From the NCBI RefSeq assembly GCF_029542085.1, contig NZ_CP107036.1, positions 5,270,001 through 5,334,000 on the forward strand: a DNA stretch of 64,000 nt, read 5' to 3'. A program made the translations under genes and the position numbers. This document shows, piece after piece, positions 38,301 through 46,200 of the stretch (position 1 is its first letter; the number at the start of each line of letters is the position of its first letter). The notes under the pieces were generated by a model. That model was not told where the DNA came from and did no database searches. It was given only the letters and a program-made list of their open reading frames with translations. Origin of the DNA: Sphingobacterium sp. ML3W (GTDB lineage Bacteria > Bacteroidota > Bacteroidia > Sphingobacteriales > Sphingobacteriaceae).

Positions 38301-41300
38301 TTCGGGCTGAGCTTGGGGAGCTGGTTCCGTCTTATATGGTTCCGTCGCGTTATGTTGAGCTTTCGGAGCTTCCGCTGACACCGAACGGTAAGGTCGACCG
38401 GAAGTCATTGCCTGATCCCGACGAGGGTGTGTTGGGCACGGGTACGGAGTATGTGGGTGCGCGTAATGCGGTGGAGTCTCTTCTGGTTTCGATCTGGGAG
38501 GAAGTTCTGGGCCGTTCGGGCATCGGTATCCATGACAATTTTTTTATTCTTGGGGGAGATTCGATCAAGTCTATCCAGGTTGTTTCGCGGCTTCGGCAGG
38601 GAGGGTATGGTCTCGGTATCCAGGATATCCTCCGTTTTCCGACGATTTTTTCACTTTCGGGGCTTGTTGTTGCTCTTTCCCGAGAGCCTTTTCAGGGGGT
38701 AGAGACGGGTACCTTTGGTCTCAGCCCGATCCAGCATTTATTTTTTGAGGAGATACAGGTTGACCGTCATCACTATAACCAGAGCGTGATGCTTTCCTAC
38801 GATGGTGTTCTGTTGGAGGATGGTATCCGTTTCTGTTTGGGCTCACTGATGCGCCATCATGATTCGCTGCGTTATGTTTACCGGGAGGGTCCTTCCGGTT
38901 GGTTCCAGGAGAACTCGGGGGATGCTGTGCCCTTGCTGGATGTGGTCAGCATAGGGGATGACGCTGATCTTGTGGCGCACTGTGAGCGATTACAGGGAGA
39001 GTTCAGTCTTTCCGGTGGTCCGCTTTTCCGGGGCTGTATCTTTCGGCGTGACGAAGGGGACCTGTTGTTTCTTTTGTGTCACCACCTTGTGGTTGACGGT
39101 GTTTCCTGGCGGATCCTGGTGGAGGATCTTTCTCATCTTTACCAGGGGTATGTTTCTGGGCGGGGCCATGATCTTCCTTCCAAGACAGATTCCTATGGCT
39201 ACTGGCAACAGAGCCTTGTCCGTTATTGTGGGAGTTCGGCATTGCAGGAAGAGTCCGCTTACTGGTCTTCTGTTGATTCAGGGGATTATGATGATCTCCG
39301 GGTGGATTTCCCTGGGGGGTCCAATCTATATGGTGATGTTTCGAGTGAGCATTTTGTTCTGGACAGGGGGACCACTGCAAAGCTTGTGGGGAGCTGTTAT
39401 TCGGCCTACCGTACAGATATCAATGATATATTACTGGCATCGCTTGGTCTTTCCCTGCATGGGGAGTTCGGTATGAGTCATATCCTTGTCGGACTTGAGG
39501 GGCACGGCCGGGAGCCGATCGGTGAAGATGTTGATGTCAGCCGTACGGTAGGCTGGTTTACCAGCATATATCCGGTGGTTCTGGATATTGACGGAGGCAG
39601 CACTGCACTGGATAATCTTTTGTGCATAAAGGAGCGTGTTCACCGTGTTCCGAACAAGGGTATCGGCTATGGTATTTTGCGTTATCTCGGTGGTGCCGGC
39701 TATAGTAGTTCCCCTAATGTTGTTTTCAATTATCTTGGTGATTTTGGTGTTTCGGGCTCCGCTTCCGGGGGGGAGGTTTTCGGTTATCGTGGAGGTTCGT
39801 GGGGTTCAGGAATATCTAGTGCAGGGCCTCGGACTTCTCAATTGGATTTTACGGGTATGATCATTGACGGTGAGCTTCATTTTACTGTTGTCTATAGCGG
39901 GTGCCTCCATCTGCGCTCTACGGTGCAGGGTGTCCTTGCTTGTTTTGAGGGTCACCTTCGTTCGCTTGTCGGCATTCTTTCGGAGTGCCGAGAGGCCTAT
40001 GTTACCCCTGTGGACCTGAGCTATAATTCCCTGGATCTGGCGAGTGTGCGGGATCTGGATCTTAGTGTCGGTGTGGAGGATCTCTATGAGCTGAGCCCTC
40101 TTCAGCAGGGACTTTATTACCACTGGTTATCTTCGGGAGGCTCCGGGGGGCTTTATTTTGAGCAGCTCAGGTGCAGTATTGAGGGGTCGCTCGACAGTAC
40201 AGTTCTTTCCCGGAGTTACGCGCATCTTGTGGAGCGCCATGGGGTCCTTCGGACCTTTTTCACGGATGCCTATGGGGACCGTATCCTGCAGGTTGTTGCA
40301 CGTGAGGCTGTGCCCGACTTTGTTTATATCGATTCGCGTGCTTCGGAGGATTTTTCTCTTTCGGAGTATCTTTCGGCAGATGTTTCCCGGGGTTTTGACC
40401 TTGGTAGGGGTTCACAGATGCGTCTTTCTGTTGTACGTGTTTCCGAGGACCGTTATGAGTTTATCTGGAGCCATCACCATATTTTGATGGACGGCTGGTG
40501 CGTGAGTATCCTTGTGAACGATTTTTTTTCGATCTATGGATCCCTGTGCCGTGGGGAGCATCCCGGGCTAGCTTCTGTGCGCCCGTATTCGGACTATATC
40601 ACGTGGCTTAGGGGTATAGACCGAGTATCTTCGTATGCATACTGGCGGGCGTATCTTTTGGGTTATGAAATGCTGAGCGGCCTCCCTAAGGGATTGGCTG
40701 CTGGTGAGAGCGGTGGATCTGGGCATGGCCATTTGTCCTTTGTTCTTGACGGGGCTGCTTACGGTTCCCTTCGGACATTATGTTCTGGTTTAGGAGTTAC
40801 CGAGAGTACTTTTTTCCAGTGTGCCTGGGGCATTCTTCTGGGCCGTTATAACGACCGTGATGATGTTGTTTTCGGTACGGTTGTTTCGGGTCGTCCCAGT
40901 GATCTTGTGGGGGTAGAGGACATGGTGGGTCTTTTTATCAACACTGTTCCCGTGCGGGTACGTATTGTTGAAGGCGAGAGTGTGCATGACCTTTTACTCC
41001 GTGTGCAGGGCGACTCGATTTCGGGGCTTGGCCACCATTATGTTCAGCTTGCTGACATTCAGTCGGAGAGCGGTTTTTCGGGGGCTCTATTTGACCATAT
41101 AGTTGTTTATGAGAACTATCCGGTGCAGGAGCGTCTGGAGTCCTCACAGTTTGATTTCAGGGTGCTTGGGGCCACTGCTCTGGAGCAGACGAACTATGGT
41201 CTTACGGTTGTTGTTGTCCCTGGAGATACTTTCGGGGTACACTTTCATTATGACAGGAGTGTGTATCCGGAATGGCTTATCGGCGGTATTGCCAGGCATC

Positions 41301-43207
41301 TTGAGGAGCTTTTGGGCAATATGGTTTCGGATGTGTTGCAGGGGGGGGCTTCGGTTGCCTATCTAGGATCAGATGAGGTCGATCGTCTTGTTTATGGGGT
41401 TAATGCGACGGATGTTTCTTATCCTGATGGGGAGAGTGTTGTGAGTCTTTTTGAGTCTAGTGCGGCTCTTTATGGTGATCTTCCGGCTGTGGTTTATGGG
41501 GATCGGGAGCTGAGCTACCGGGAATTATCGCGTGTTGTAAACGACCTGTCGCAGATCATCATCAGTTTAGGAGGCAATAAGGGCACAGGGGTTGGAGTTT
41601 TCCTGGATCGTTCGGAATGGAGTGTTATAAGTATGCTTGCTGTTATGAAATGCGGCTGTATCTACATTCCTATGGAGAAGGAACTGCCGGAGTCGAGACT
41701 TTCTTATATTATGGCAGAAAGTGGAGCTGCGCTTCTCATCACGGATACAGAAGGACCGGAATGGGCAGGTTCTTATCGTTTTATTAATGTACAAGATCTT
41801 CCAGAAGTTCCTGACGGGGATGCAGCTTCTGTTCATATCGGATTGGAGGATGCTTCATTCCTATTGTATACTTCCGGCTCTACGGGAATACCCAAAGGTG
41901 TTGTACAGACCCATTCTACGCTTTATAACCTGACGATGTGGAACCGCCTGGGGGCCGGTTTAAGATGGGGGCGGAAGCATCTTCAGTTTGCCTCATTTGG
42001 TTTTGATGTATCATTAAATGATGTTTATTATGTACTGTCAACGGGTGGTGAGCTGCATGTTGCCAGTGAGGCAGCTCGCAGGGATTTTGATCTGCTGAGG
42101 AGTTATATTATAGATAGTGGGATCAATATATTATATATGTCCTATTCTGCTTTGAGAGTATTTTTTGATTCCATGGGAGGGAATGGTCTTTCAGGGCATC
42201 AGATAGAGGAGATACTTTCCACAGGGGAACAGCTCTATATAACCGGGAATTTAAGGAAATTTTTGGAGGATTACCCTGAGGTAGATATATTTAATTTTTA
42301 TGGTCCTACAGAGACACATGTTGTCACTTCTGTTTCTTATAGGCATAGTTGTCATATTTTACCGGACCGGGCCACGATAGGTACCCCGATTTACAACACA
42401 TGGATCTATATTCTTGACAGTAATATGGGAGTTGTTCCAGAGGGCTGTCTGGGGGAGATCTATATCGGTGGTAGCAATGTGGCCATTGGCTATAATAATC
42501 AGCCTGATCTGACGTCTTTGCGATTTGTAGCTGATCCCTACCGTCCCGGGGAGCGTCTTTACCGTACGGGCGATCTCGGTGTTCGTCTGTCAGGTGGAGA
42601 GATCGAGTACCGGGGCCGTATGGACGGCCAGGTAAAGGTGCGTGGCTACCGTATCGAGCTTGGCGAGGTTGACCTTGCGCTTCAGAGCTGTTCGGGTATC
42701 CTGGGTAGTGTTACCGTTGCGCGTGAGGTCAATGGGGGGGATCGGGAGCTTGTTTCGTATATTGTTAGCTCTGTCCCTGTTGATGTGGATGCTCTTCGAG
42801 CGGAGCTTGGGGAGCTGGTTCCGTCTTATATGGTTCCGTCGCGTTATGTTGAGCTTTCGGAGCTTCCGCTGACATCGAACGGTAAGGTCGACCGGAAGTC
42901 ATTGCCTGATCCCGGTCAGGGTGTGTTGGGCACGGGTACGGAGTATGTGGGTGCGCGTAATGCGGTGGAGTCTCTTCTGGTTTCGATCTGGGAGGAAGTT
43001 CTGGGCCGTTCGGGCATCGGTATCCACGACAATTTTTTTAGTATGGGTGGAAATAGCCTTAAAATTATCCTATTGGTTTCTAAAATTAAGACCATATTTG
43101 ATATAAAAATGTCTGTTTCAGATATTTTTATGTTTCCTACAATTGAACTTCAAGGTAAAGCTATACAAGCGCAAATGTGGATTTTACAGAAACAAAATAA
43201 AAAATAA
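29093..43207 (+). CDS. NRPS 3: docking-C-A-T-C-A-T-C-A-T-E-C-A-T (modules 6-9)
   Basis: A 4704-aa, four-module NRPS, 29 bases after NRPS 2. A TubC-type docking domain covers residues 1-55 (MNDILSFLRKKEIELKV...). C6 (LCL) is at 70-515, A6 (same pocket as A1) at 518-1015, T6 (LGGNSL) near 1055, C7 (LCL) at 1116-1563, A7 (Thr) at 1564-2065 and T7 near 2110. C8 (LCL) is at 2171-2618, A8 (basic-type pocket) at 2619-3115, T8 (LGGDSI) near 3155, E4 at 3207-3640, C9 (DCL) at 3661-4090, A9 at 4095-4610 and T9 (MGGNSL) near 4650. HHxxxDG motifs of all C and E domains are intact. Predicted units: X6, Thr, D-basic, X9. The AT-rich parts (docking, cassettes, last T tail) contrast with the repeated scaffold. 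Confidence 0.93.
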   Translation: MNDILSFLRKKEIELKVDNKDLLVKFPGKKLDNDVLEVIKANKEFLLAYLTELNRQSIIDSIPRTDISSSYPLSSSQRRLWVLSQFDGGSMAYHVPSVYVFRGVLDISALEGSFRELIGRHEILRTVFRTVDGGDVRQVVLSAEDAGFSLAYRDLIGEGYAIEGGGVEGLLSSEIVRPFDLSSGPLLRAHLYRTGPSEWVFLCTMHHIISDGWSMGIMVKEVLSLYGSLSSGLVSDLPSLELQYRDYASWESGHLSGDFFSVSRSYWLEQLGGELPVLQLPEDLVRPAVKSYRGSRVSVSLSLSDSVAFRSVLQGSGCTLFMGCLASVNGLFYRYSGQTDQVIGSPIAGREHAGLSGQLGFYANTLAFRSRFTGEEDFLGLLSHVRSVCLGGYAHQLYPFERLVEELGVVRDMGRNPLFDVMLSVQEDSAIGSGAVCVGGVEVSGYEGSYGDSTSKFDLLFTFSESGGVLSVGLEYSTDVYSDSRARSILDHLRSFICCVSSGPGVRLGEVAYLGADEVDRLVYGFNATDVSYPDGESVVSLFESSAALYGDLPAVVYGDRELSYRDLDGLSNRLGDYLRREHGVGREVLVGLLLERSEWMVVAILGVLKAGGAYVPLDPGYPRSRVEYMLSDSGCRVVIDDSFLSDFQSVMGDYSAGSLEGVTDGSDLAYVIYTSGSTGEPKGVMVEHRNVVEYVYSINNRTNIEECDSFGFLSSFAADLGNTVLYPSLFLGKKLHVFSDMELSVAGHGFSKEIDCIKIAPSHWKALRDMGYFLTPAKCLIFGGEELDSNILLSLQELSATCNVYNHYGPTETTVGKLVQKVDLGFSGGKIPLGTPLGNNWVYILDGNMGVVPEGCLGEIYIGGAGVSRGYLNRPDLTSLRFVADPYRPGERLYRTGDLGVRLSGGEIEYRGRMDDQVKVRGYRIELGEVDRFVQSCSGILGSVTVAREVNGGDRELVSYIVSSVPVDVGALRAELGELVPSYMVPSRYVELSELPLTSNGKVDRKSLPDPDEGVLGTGTEYVGARNAVESLLVSIWEEVLGRSGIGIHDNFFDLGGNSLRAIRLSGSVSRSFHVQMSLQDLFLHPTVSGQSGLLSRGNLPGVVGIARVPDSDSGYPLSSSQRRLWVLSQFDGGSMAYHVPSVYVFRGVLDISALEGSFRELIGRHEILRTVFRTVDGGDVRQVVLSAEDAGFSLAYRDLIGEGYAIEGGGVEGLLSSEIGRPFDLSSGPLLRAHLYRTGPSEWVFLCTMHHIISDGWSMGIMVKEVLSLYGSLSSGLVVDLPSLELQYRDYASWESGHLSGDFFSVSRSYWLEQLGGELPVLQLPEDLVRPAVKSYRGSRVSVSLSLSDSVAFRSVLQGSGCTLFMGCLASVNGLFYRYSGQTDQVIGSPIAGREHAGLSGQLGFYANTLAFRSRFTGEEDFLGLLSHVRSVCLGGYAHQLYPFERLVEELGVVRDMGRNPLFDVMLSVQEDSAIGSGAVCVGGVEVSGYEGSYGDSTSKFDLLFTFSESGGVLSVGLEYSTDVYSDSRARIILEHLRSFICCVSAGPGVRLREVAYLGADEVERLVYGVNATDVSYPDGESVVSLFESSAALYGDLPAVVYGDRELSYRDLDGLSNRLGDYLRREHGVGREVLVGLLLERSEWMVVAILGVLKAGGAYVPIDPGYPRSRVEYMLSDSGCRVVIDDSFLSDFQSVMGDYSAGSLEGVIDGSDLAYVIYTSGSTGEPKGVMVEHRNVVSLLKNKDQSFDFSSSDTWSLFHSICFDFSVWEMYGALLYGGKIALASTEIIKDSTLFLDFLIKEKVTILNQTPGFFYLTLNSALSSGKKVKSIRYIIFGGEALLPANLINYKKVFPSSKTINMYGITETTVHVSFKEITDYEINIGISNIGKPLSTLWVYILDGNMGVVPEGCLGEIYIGGAGVSRGYLNRPDLTSLRFVADPYRPGERLYRTGDLGVRLSGGEIEYRGRMDDQVKVRGYRIELSEVDRFVQSCSGILGSVTVAREVNGGDRELVSYIVSSVPVDVGALRAELGELVPSYMVPSRYVELSELPLTSNGKVDRKSLPDPDEGVLGTGTEYVGARNAVESLLVSIWEEVLGRSGIGIHDNFFDLGGNSLRAIRLSGSVSRSFHVQMSLQDLFLHPTVSGQSGLLSRGNLPGVVGIARVPDSDSGYPLSSSQRRLWVLSQFDGGSMAYHVPSVYVFRGVLDISALEGSFRELIGRHEILRTVFRTVDGGDVRQVVLSAEDAGFSLAYRDLIGEGYAIEGGGVEGLLSSEIVRPFDLSSGPLLRAHLYRTGPSEWVFLCTMHHIISDGWSMGIMVKEVLSLYGSLSSGLVADLPSLELQYRDYASWESGHLSGDFFSVSRSYWLEQLGGELPVLQLPEDLVRPAVKSYRGSRVSVSLSLSDSVAFRSVLQGSGCTLFMGCLASVNGLFYRYSGQTDQVIGSPIAGREHAGLSGQLGFYANTLAFRSRFTGEEDFLGLLSHVRSVCLGGYAHQLYPFERLVEELGVVRDMGRNPLFDVMLSVQEDSAIGSGAVCVGGVEVSGYEGSYGDSTSKFDLLFTFSESGGVLSVGLEYSTDVYSDSRARIILEHLRSFICCVSSGPGVRLREVAYLGADEVDRLVYGVNATDVSYPEGESVVSLFESSAALYGDLPAVVYGDRELSYRDLDVLSNRLGDYLRREHGVGREVLVGLLLERSEWMVVAILGVLKAGGAYVPIDPGYPRSRVEYMLSDSGCRVVIDDSFLSDFQSVMGDYSAGSLEGVIDGSDLAYVIYTSGSTGEPKGVMVEHRNVVNLIFSQLSTFNIDHTDNVLQLSSYAFDASVEQIFLAISSGARLTLVFEYQRFDPVELNAVLSEKGITHLDTVPSLLMLLDPRSYKTLKRVVSGGEPCPARLKEWEEYCLFYNSYGPTETTVTSTMQLLNGASNIVTIGRPLHNEYIYILDGNMGVVPEGCLGEIYIGGAGVSRGYLNRPDLTSLRFVADPYRPGERLYRTGDLGVRLSGGEIEYRGRMDDQVKVRGYRIELGEVDRFVQSCSGILGSVTVAREVNGGDRELVSYIVSSVPVDVGALRAELGELVPSYMVPSRYVELSELPLTPNGKVDRKSLPDPDEGVLGTGTEYVGARNAVESLLVSIWEEVLGRSGIGIHDNFFILGGDSIKSIQVVSRLRQGGYGLGIQDILRFPTIFSLSGLVVALSREPFQGVETGTFGLSPIQHLFFEEIQVDRHHYNQSVMLSYDGVLLEDGIRFCLGSLMRHHDSLRYVYREGPSGWFQENSGDAVPLLDVVSIGDDADLVAHCERLQGEFSLSGGPLFRGCIFRRDEGDLLFLLCHHLVVDGVSWRILVEDLSHLYQGYVSGRGHDLPSKTDSYGYWQQSLVRYCGSSALQEESAYWSSVDSGDYDDLRVDFPGGSNLYGDVSSEHFVLDRGTTAKLVGSCYSAYRTDINDILLASLGLSLHGEFGMSHILVGLEGHGREPIGEDVDVSRTVGWFTSIYPVVLDIDGGSTALDNLLCIKERVHRVPNKGIGYGILRYLGGAGYSSSPNVVFNYLGDFGVSGSASGGEVFGYRGGSWGSGISSAGPRTSQLDFTGMIIDGELHFTVVYSGCLHLRSTVQGVLACFEGHLRSLVGILSECREAYVTPVDLSYNSLDLASVRDLDLSVGVEDLYELSPLQQGLYYHWLSSGGSGGLYFEQLRCSIEGSLDSTVLSRSYAHLVERHGVLRTFFTDAYGDRILQVVAREAVPDFVYIDSRASEDFSLSEYLSADVSRGFDLGRGSQMRLSVVRVSEDRYEFIWSHHHILMDGWCVSILVNDFFSIYGSLCRGEHPGLASVRPYSDYITWLRGIDRVSSYAYWRAYLLGYEMLSGLPKGLAAGESGGSGHGHLSFVLDGAAYGSLRTLCSGLGVTESTFFQCAWGILLGRYNDRDDVVFGTVVSGRPSDLVGVEDMVGLFINTVPVRVRIVEGESVHDLLLRVQGDSISGLGHHYVQLADIQSESGFSGALFDHIVVYENYPVQERLESSQFDFRVLGATALEQTNYGLTVVVVPGDTFGVHFHYDRSVYPEWLIGGIARHLEELLGNMVSDVLQGGASVAYLGSDEVDRLVYGVNATDVSYPDGESVVSLFESSAALYGDLPAVVYGDRELSYRELSRVVNDLSQIIISLGGNKGTGVGVFLDRSEWSVISMLAVMKCGCIYIPMEKELPESRLSYIMAESGAALLITDTEGPEWAGSYRFINVQDLPEVPDGDAASVHIGLEDASFLLYTSGSTGIPKGVVQTHSTLYNLTMWNRLGAGLRWGRKHLQFASFGFDVSLNDVYYVLSTGGELHVASEAARRDFDLLRSYIIDSGINILYMSYSALRVFFDSMGGNGLSGHQIEEILSTGEQLYITGNLRKFLEDYPEVDIFNFYGPTETHVVTSVSYRHSCHILPDRATIGTPIYNTWIYILDSNMGVVPEGCLGEIYIGGSNVAIGYNNQPDLTSLRFVADPYRPGERLYRTGDLGVRLSGGEIEYRGRMDGQVKVRGYRIELGEVDLALQSCSGILGSVTVAREVNGGDRELVSYIVSSVPVDVDALRAELGELVPSYMVPSRYVELSELPLTSNGKVDRKSLPDPGQGVLGTGTEYVGARNAVESLLVSIWEEVLGRSGIGIHDNFFSMGGNSLKIILLVSKIKTIFDIKMSVSDIFMFPTIELQGKAIQAQMWILQKQNKK
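31172..31621 (+). other. A6 specificity cassette, same as A1
   Basis: A 450-bp cassette whose translation is identical to A1 (pocket A-A-G-K-I-G-H-V-G-K). The same unknown residue should therefore occur at positions 1 and 6 of the product. Confidence 0.7.
34310..34786 (+). other. A7 specificity cassette, Thr
   Basis: A 477-bp cassette identical in translation to A3, with the exact Thr code D-F-W-N-I-G-M-V-H-K. Here it is followed by a non-epimerising T domain (LGGNSL), so L-Thr is expected. Confidence 0.88.
37475..37912 (+). other. A8 specificity cassette, probable basic residue
   Basis: A 438-bp single-copy insert. The pocket reads D-A-E-D-V-G-S-V-T-K by eye. Acidic residues at 239 and 278 and similarity to known Lys codes (DAESIGSVxK type) suggest Lys or Orn. 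Module 8 has E4, so the D form. The last 47 bases are shared with the A2 cassette. Confidence 0.5.
41521..42505 (+). other. A9 exchanged N-terminal plus core subdomain, unassigned pocket
   Basis: A longer exchange than in other modules: the sequence departs from the scaffold at YRE (41521), near the A-domain start, and returns at DLTSLRF, with a scaffold-like stretch at 42401-42470. The pocket reads D-V-N-Y-L-T-F-V-V-K by eye. I do not recognise a substrate. Related to A11 and A15. Confidence 0.65.
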
Positions 43208-43215
43208 CCAATTAT

Positions 43216-46200
43216 ATGAAATCAATTATAGACCTCATACTCCTTTTAATAGATAAAGGTATTGATATAACAGTGCGAAATGGTAAATTAATTATCTCAA
43301 ATGAGGATAAATTAGATATTTCGATAATAAAAGAAATAAAATTGAGGGAAACAGAGTTAATTAGTTATTTTTCGGTAATTAACCAGAATAATTCGACTGA
43401 TTCTATACCCAGGACTGATATTTCATCTAGTTACCCTTTATCGTCCTCGCAGCGTCGTCTATGGGTTCTGAGCCAGTTTGATGGGGGCAGCATGGCCTAC
43501 CATGTTCCGTCGGTTTATGTTTTCCGTGGTGTTCTGGACATTTCTGCACTGGAGGGGTCTTTCCGCGAGCTCATCGGGCGCCATGAGATCCTTCGGACGG
43601 TTTTCCGTACGGTTGATGGGGGAGATGTGCGTCAGGTTGTTCTTTCAGCGGAAGATGCGGGATTTTCCCTTGCATACCGTGATCTTATTGGAGAGGGTTA
43701 TGCAATAGAGGGAGGGGGTGTTGAGGGGCTGCTGTCCTCTGAGATCGTGCGTCCTTTTGACCTATCTTCGGGCCCCCTGCTTCGTGCGCACCTTTACCGT
43801 ACAGGTCCCTCGGAGTGGGTTTTTCTGTGCACGATGCACCATATCATCAGTGATGGCTGGTCTATGGGTATCATGGTCAAGGAAGTTCTGTCGCTTTATG
43901 GTTCGCTTTCTTCTGGTTTGGTGTCGGATCTGCCGTCGCTTGAACTTCAGTACCGTGATTATGCGAGCTGGGAGTCTGGTCATCTGTCCGGGGACTTTTT
44001 TTCTGTCTCTCGTTCCTACTGGCTAGAGCAGCTGGGGGGTGAGCTTCCGGTGCTGCAGCTGCCTGAGGACCTTGTGCGTCCTGCAGTAAAGAGCTACCGT
44101 GGTTCCCGTGTTTCTGTTTCGTTGTCGTTGTCTGACTCCGTGGCCTTCCGTTCTGTGCTGCAGGGGTCAGGCTGTACGCTTTTCATGGGCTGTCTGGCTT
44201 CTGTCAACGGTCTTTTTTACCGTTACAGCGGTCAGACAGACCAGGTCATCGGTAGTCCCATTGCTGGGCGTGAGCATGCCGGTCTTTCCGGTCAGCTGGG
44301 TTTTTATGCGAACACGCTTGCTTTTCGGAGCCGTTTTACGGGAGAAGAAGATTTTCTGGGGCTTCTGTCGCATGTTCGTTCTGTGTGCCTTGGCGGTTAT
44401 GCGCACCAGCTTTATCCTTTTGAGCGTTTAGTTGAGGAACTGGGAGTTGTCCGTGACATGGGGCGCAACCCGCTGTTCGATGTCATGTTGAGCGTTCAGG
44501 AAGATAGTGCTATAGGGTCTGGTGCTGTTTGTGTGGGCGGTGTTGAGGTTAGCGGTTACGAGGGTTCTTATGGGGACTCTACGAGCAAGTTTGACCTTCT
44601 GTTTACGTTTTCGGAATCCGGGGGTGTTCTTTCCGTGGGGCTTGAGTACAGCACGGATGTTTATAGCGATTCGCGGGCGCGGAGTATCCTTGATCACCTG
44701 CGTAGTTTCATCTGCTGTGTTTCATCGGGTCCTGGGGTTCGCCTTGGGGAAGTTGCCTATCTGGGGGCAGATGAGGTCGATCGTCTTGTTTATGGGTTTA
44801 ATGCGACGGATGTTTCTTATCCTGATGGGGAGAGTGTTGTGAGTCTTTTTGAGTCTAGTGCGGCTCTTTATGGTGATCTTCCGGCTGTGGTTTATGGGGA
44901 TCGGGAGCTGAGCTACCGTGATCTGGACGGTTTGTCAAACCGTCTTGGGGACTATCTCAGACGGGAGCACGGTGTTGGCCGTGAAGTTCTTGTAGGTTTG
45001 CTTTTGGAGCGTTCGGAATGGATGGTGGTTGCGATTCTCGGTGTTCTTAAGGCCGGAGGAGCCTATGTTCCCCTTGACCCCGGTTATCCGCGGTCGAGGG
45101 TTGAGTATATGTTGTCTGACAGTGGCTGCCGTGTTGTTATAGATGACTCTTTTCTGTCCGATTTTCAGTCGGTGATGGGCGATTACAGCGCGGGTTCCCT
45201 TGAAGGGGTTACCGATGGCAGTGACCTTGCATATGTTATCTATACTTCTGGTTCTACGGGTGAACCCAAGGGGGTTATGGTGGAGCACGGTAACCTGGTG
45301 AACTATGTTCTTTGGTCGATGGACTTTTATCTTGGGAATGTTTCCGGGGGATATTTTGGGGTTCCCAGCTCTTTGTCTTTTGATCTGACGGTTACGAGTA
45401 TCTATAGCGGTCTGCTATCCGGAAGCGGTCTTTATATTTATGGCGATGGTACCGATACTGCTGATATTGTCCGCGACTCTTTGCGTGGTGAGTGCGGAGT
45501 TGGCTCTATCAAGCTGACACCTTCGCATGTGCGTCTTCTGGGTTCACTGGATTCTTTTAAGGGTAGTGTCGGTAGAGTTATCCTTGGTGGAGAGGAGGTT
45601 TTTCCGAGTGATGTTAAACTGCTTAGTTCAGTTATCGATGGTGTATCGCTTTATAATGAATATGGTCCTACGGAGGCTACAGTTGGCTGTATGGTCAAGA
45701 GCCTGGAGCCGGGTTCCGGAGTTACGCTCGGATTACCTATCAGTAATACATGGGTTTATATTCTTGACGGTAATATGGGAGTTGTTCCAGAGGGCTGTTT
45801 GGGGGAGATCTATATCGGTGGTGCTGGTGTTTCGCGGGGTTACCTTAACCGTCCCGATCTGACGTCTTTGCGATTTGTAGCTGATCCCTACCGTCCCGGG
45901 GAGCGTCTTTACCGTACGGGCGATCTCGGTGTTCGTCTGTCAGGTGGAGAGATCGAGTACCGGGGCCGTATGGACGACCAGGTAAAGGTGCGTGGCTACC
46001 GTATCGAGCTTAGCGAGGTTGACCGTTCTGTTCAGCGCTGTTCGGGTATCCTGGGTAGTGTTACCGTTGCACGTGAGGTCAATGGGGGGGATCGGGAGCT
46101 TGTTTCGTATATTGTTAGCTCTGTCCCTGTTGATGTGGGCGCTCTTCGAGCGGAGCTTGGGGAGCTGGTTCCGTCTTATATGGTTCCGTCGCGTTATGTT

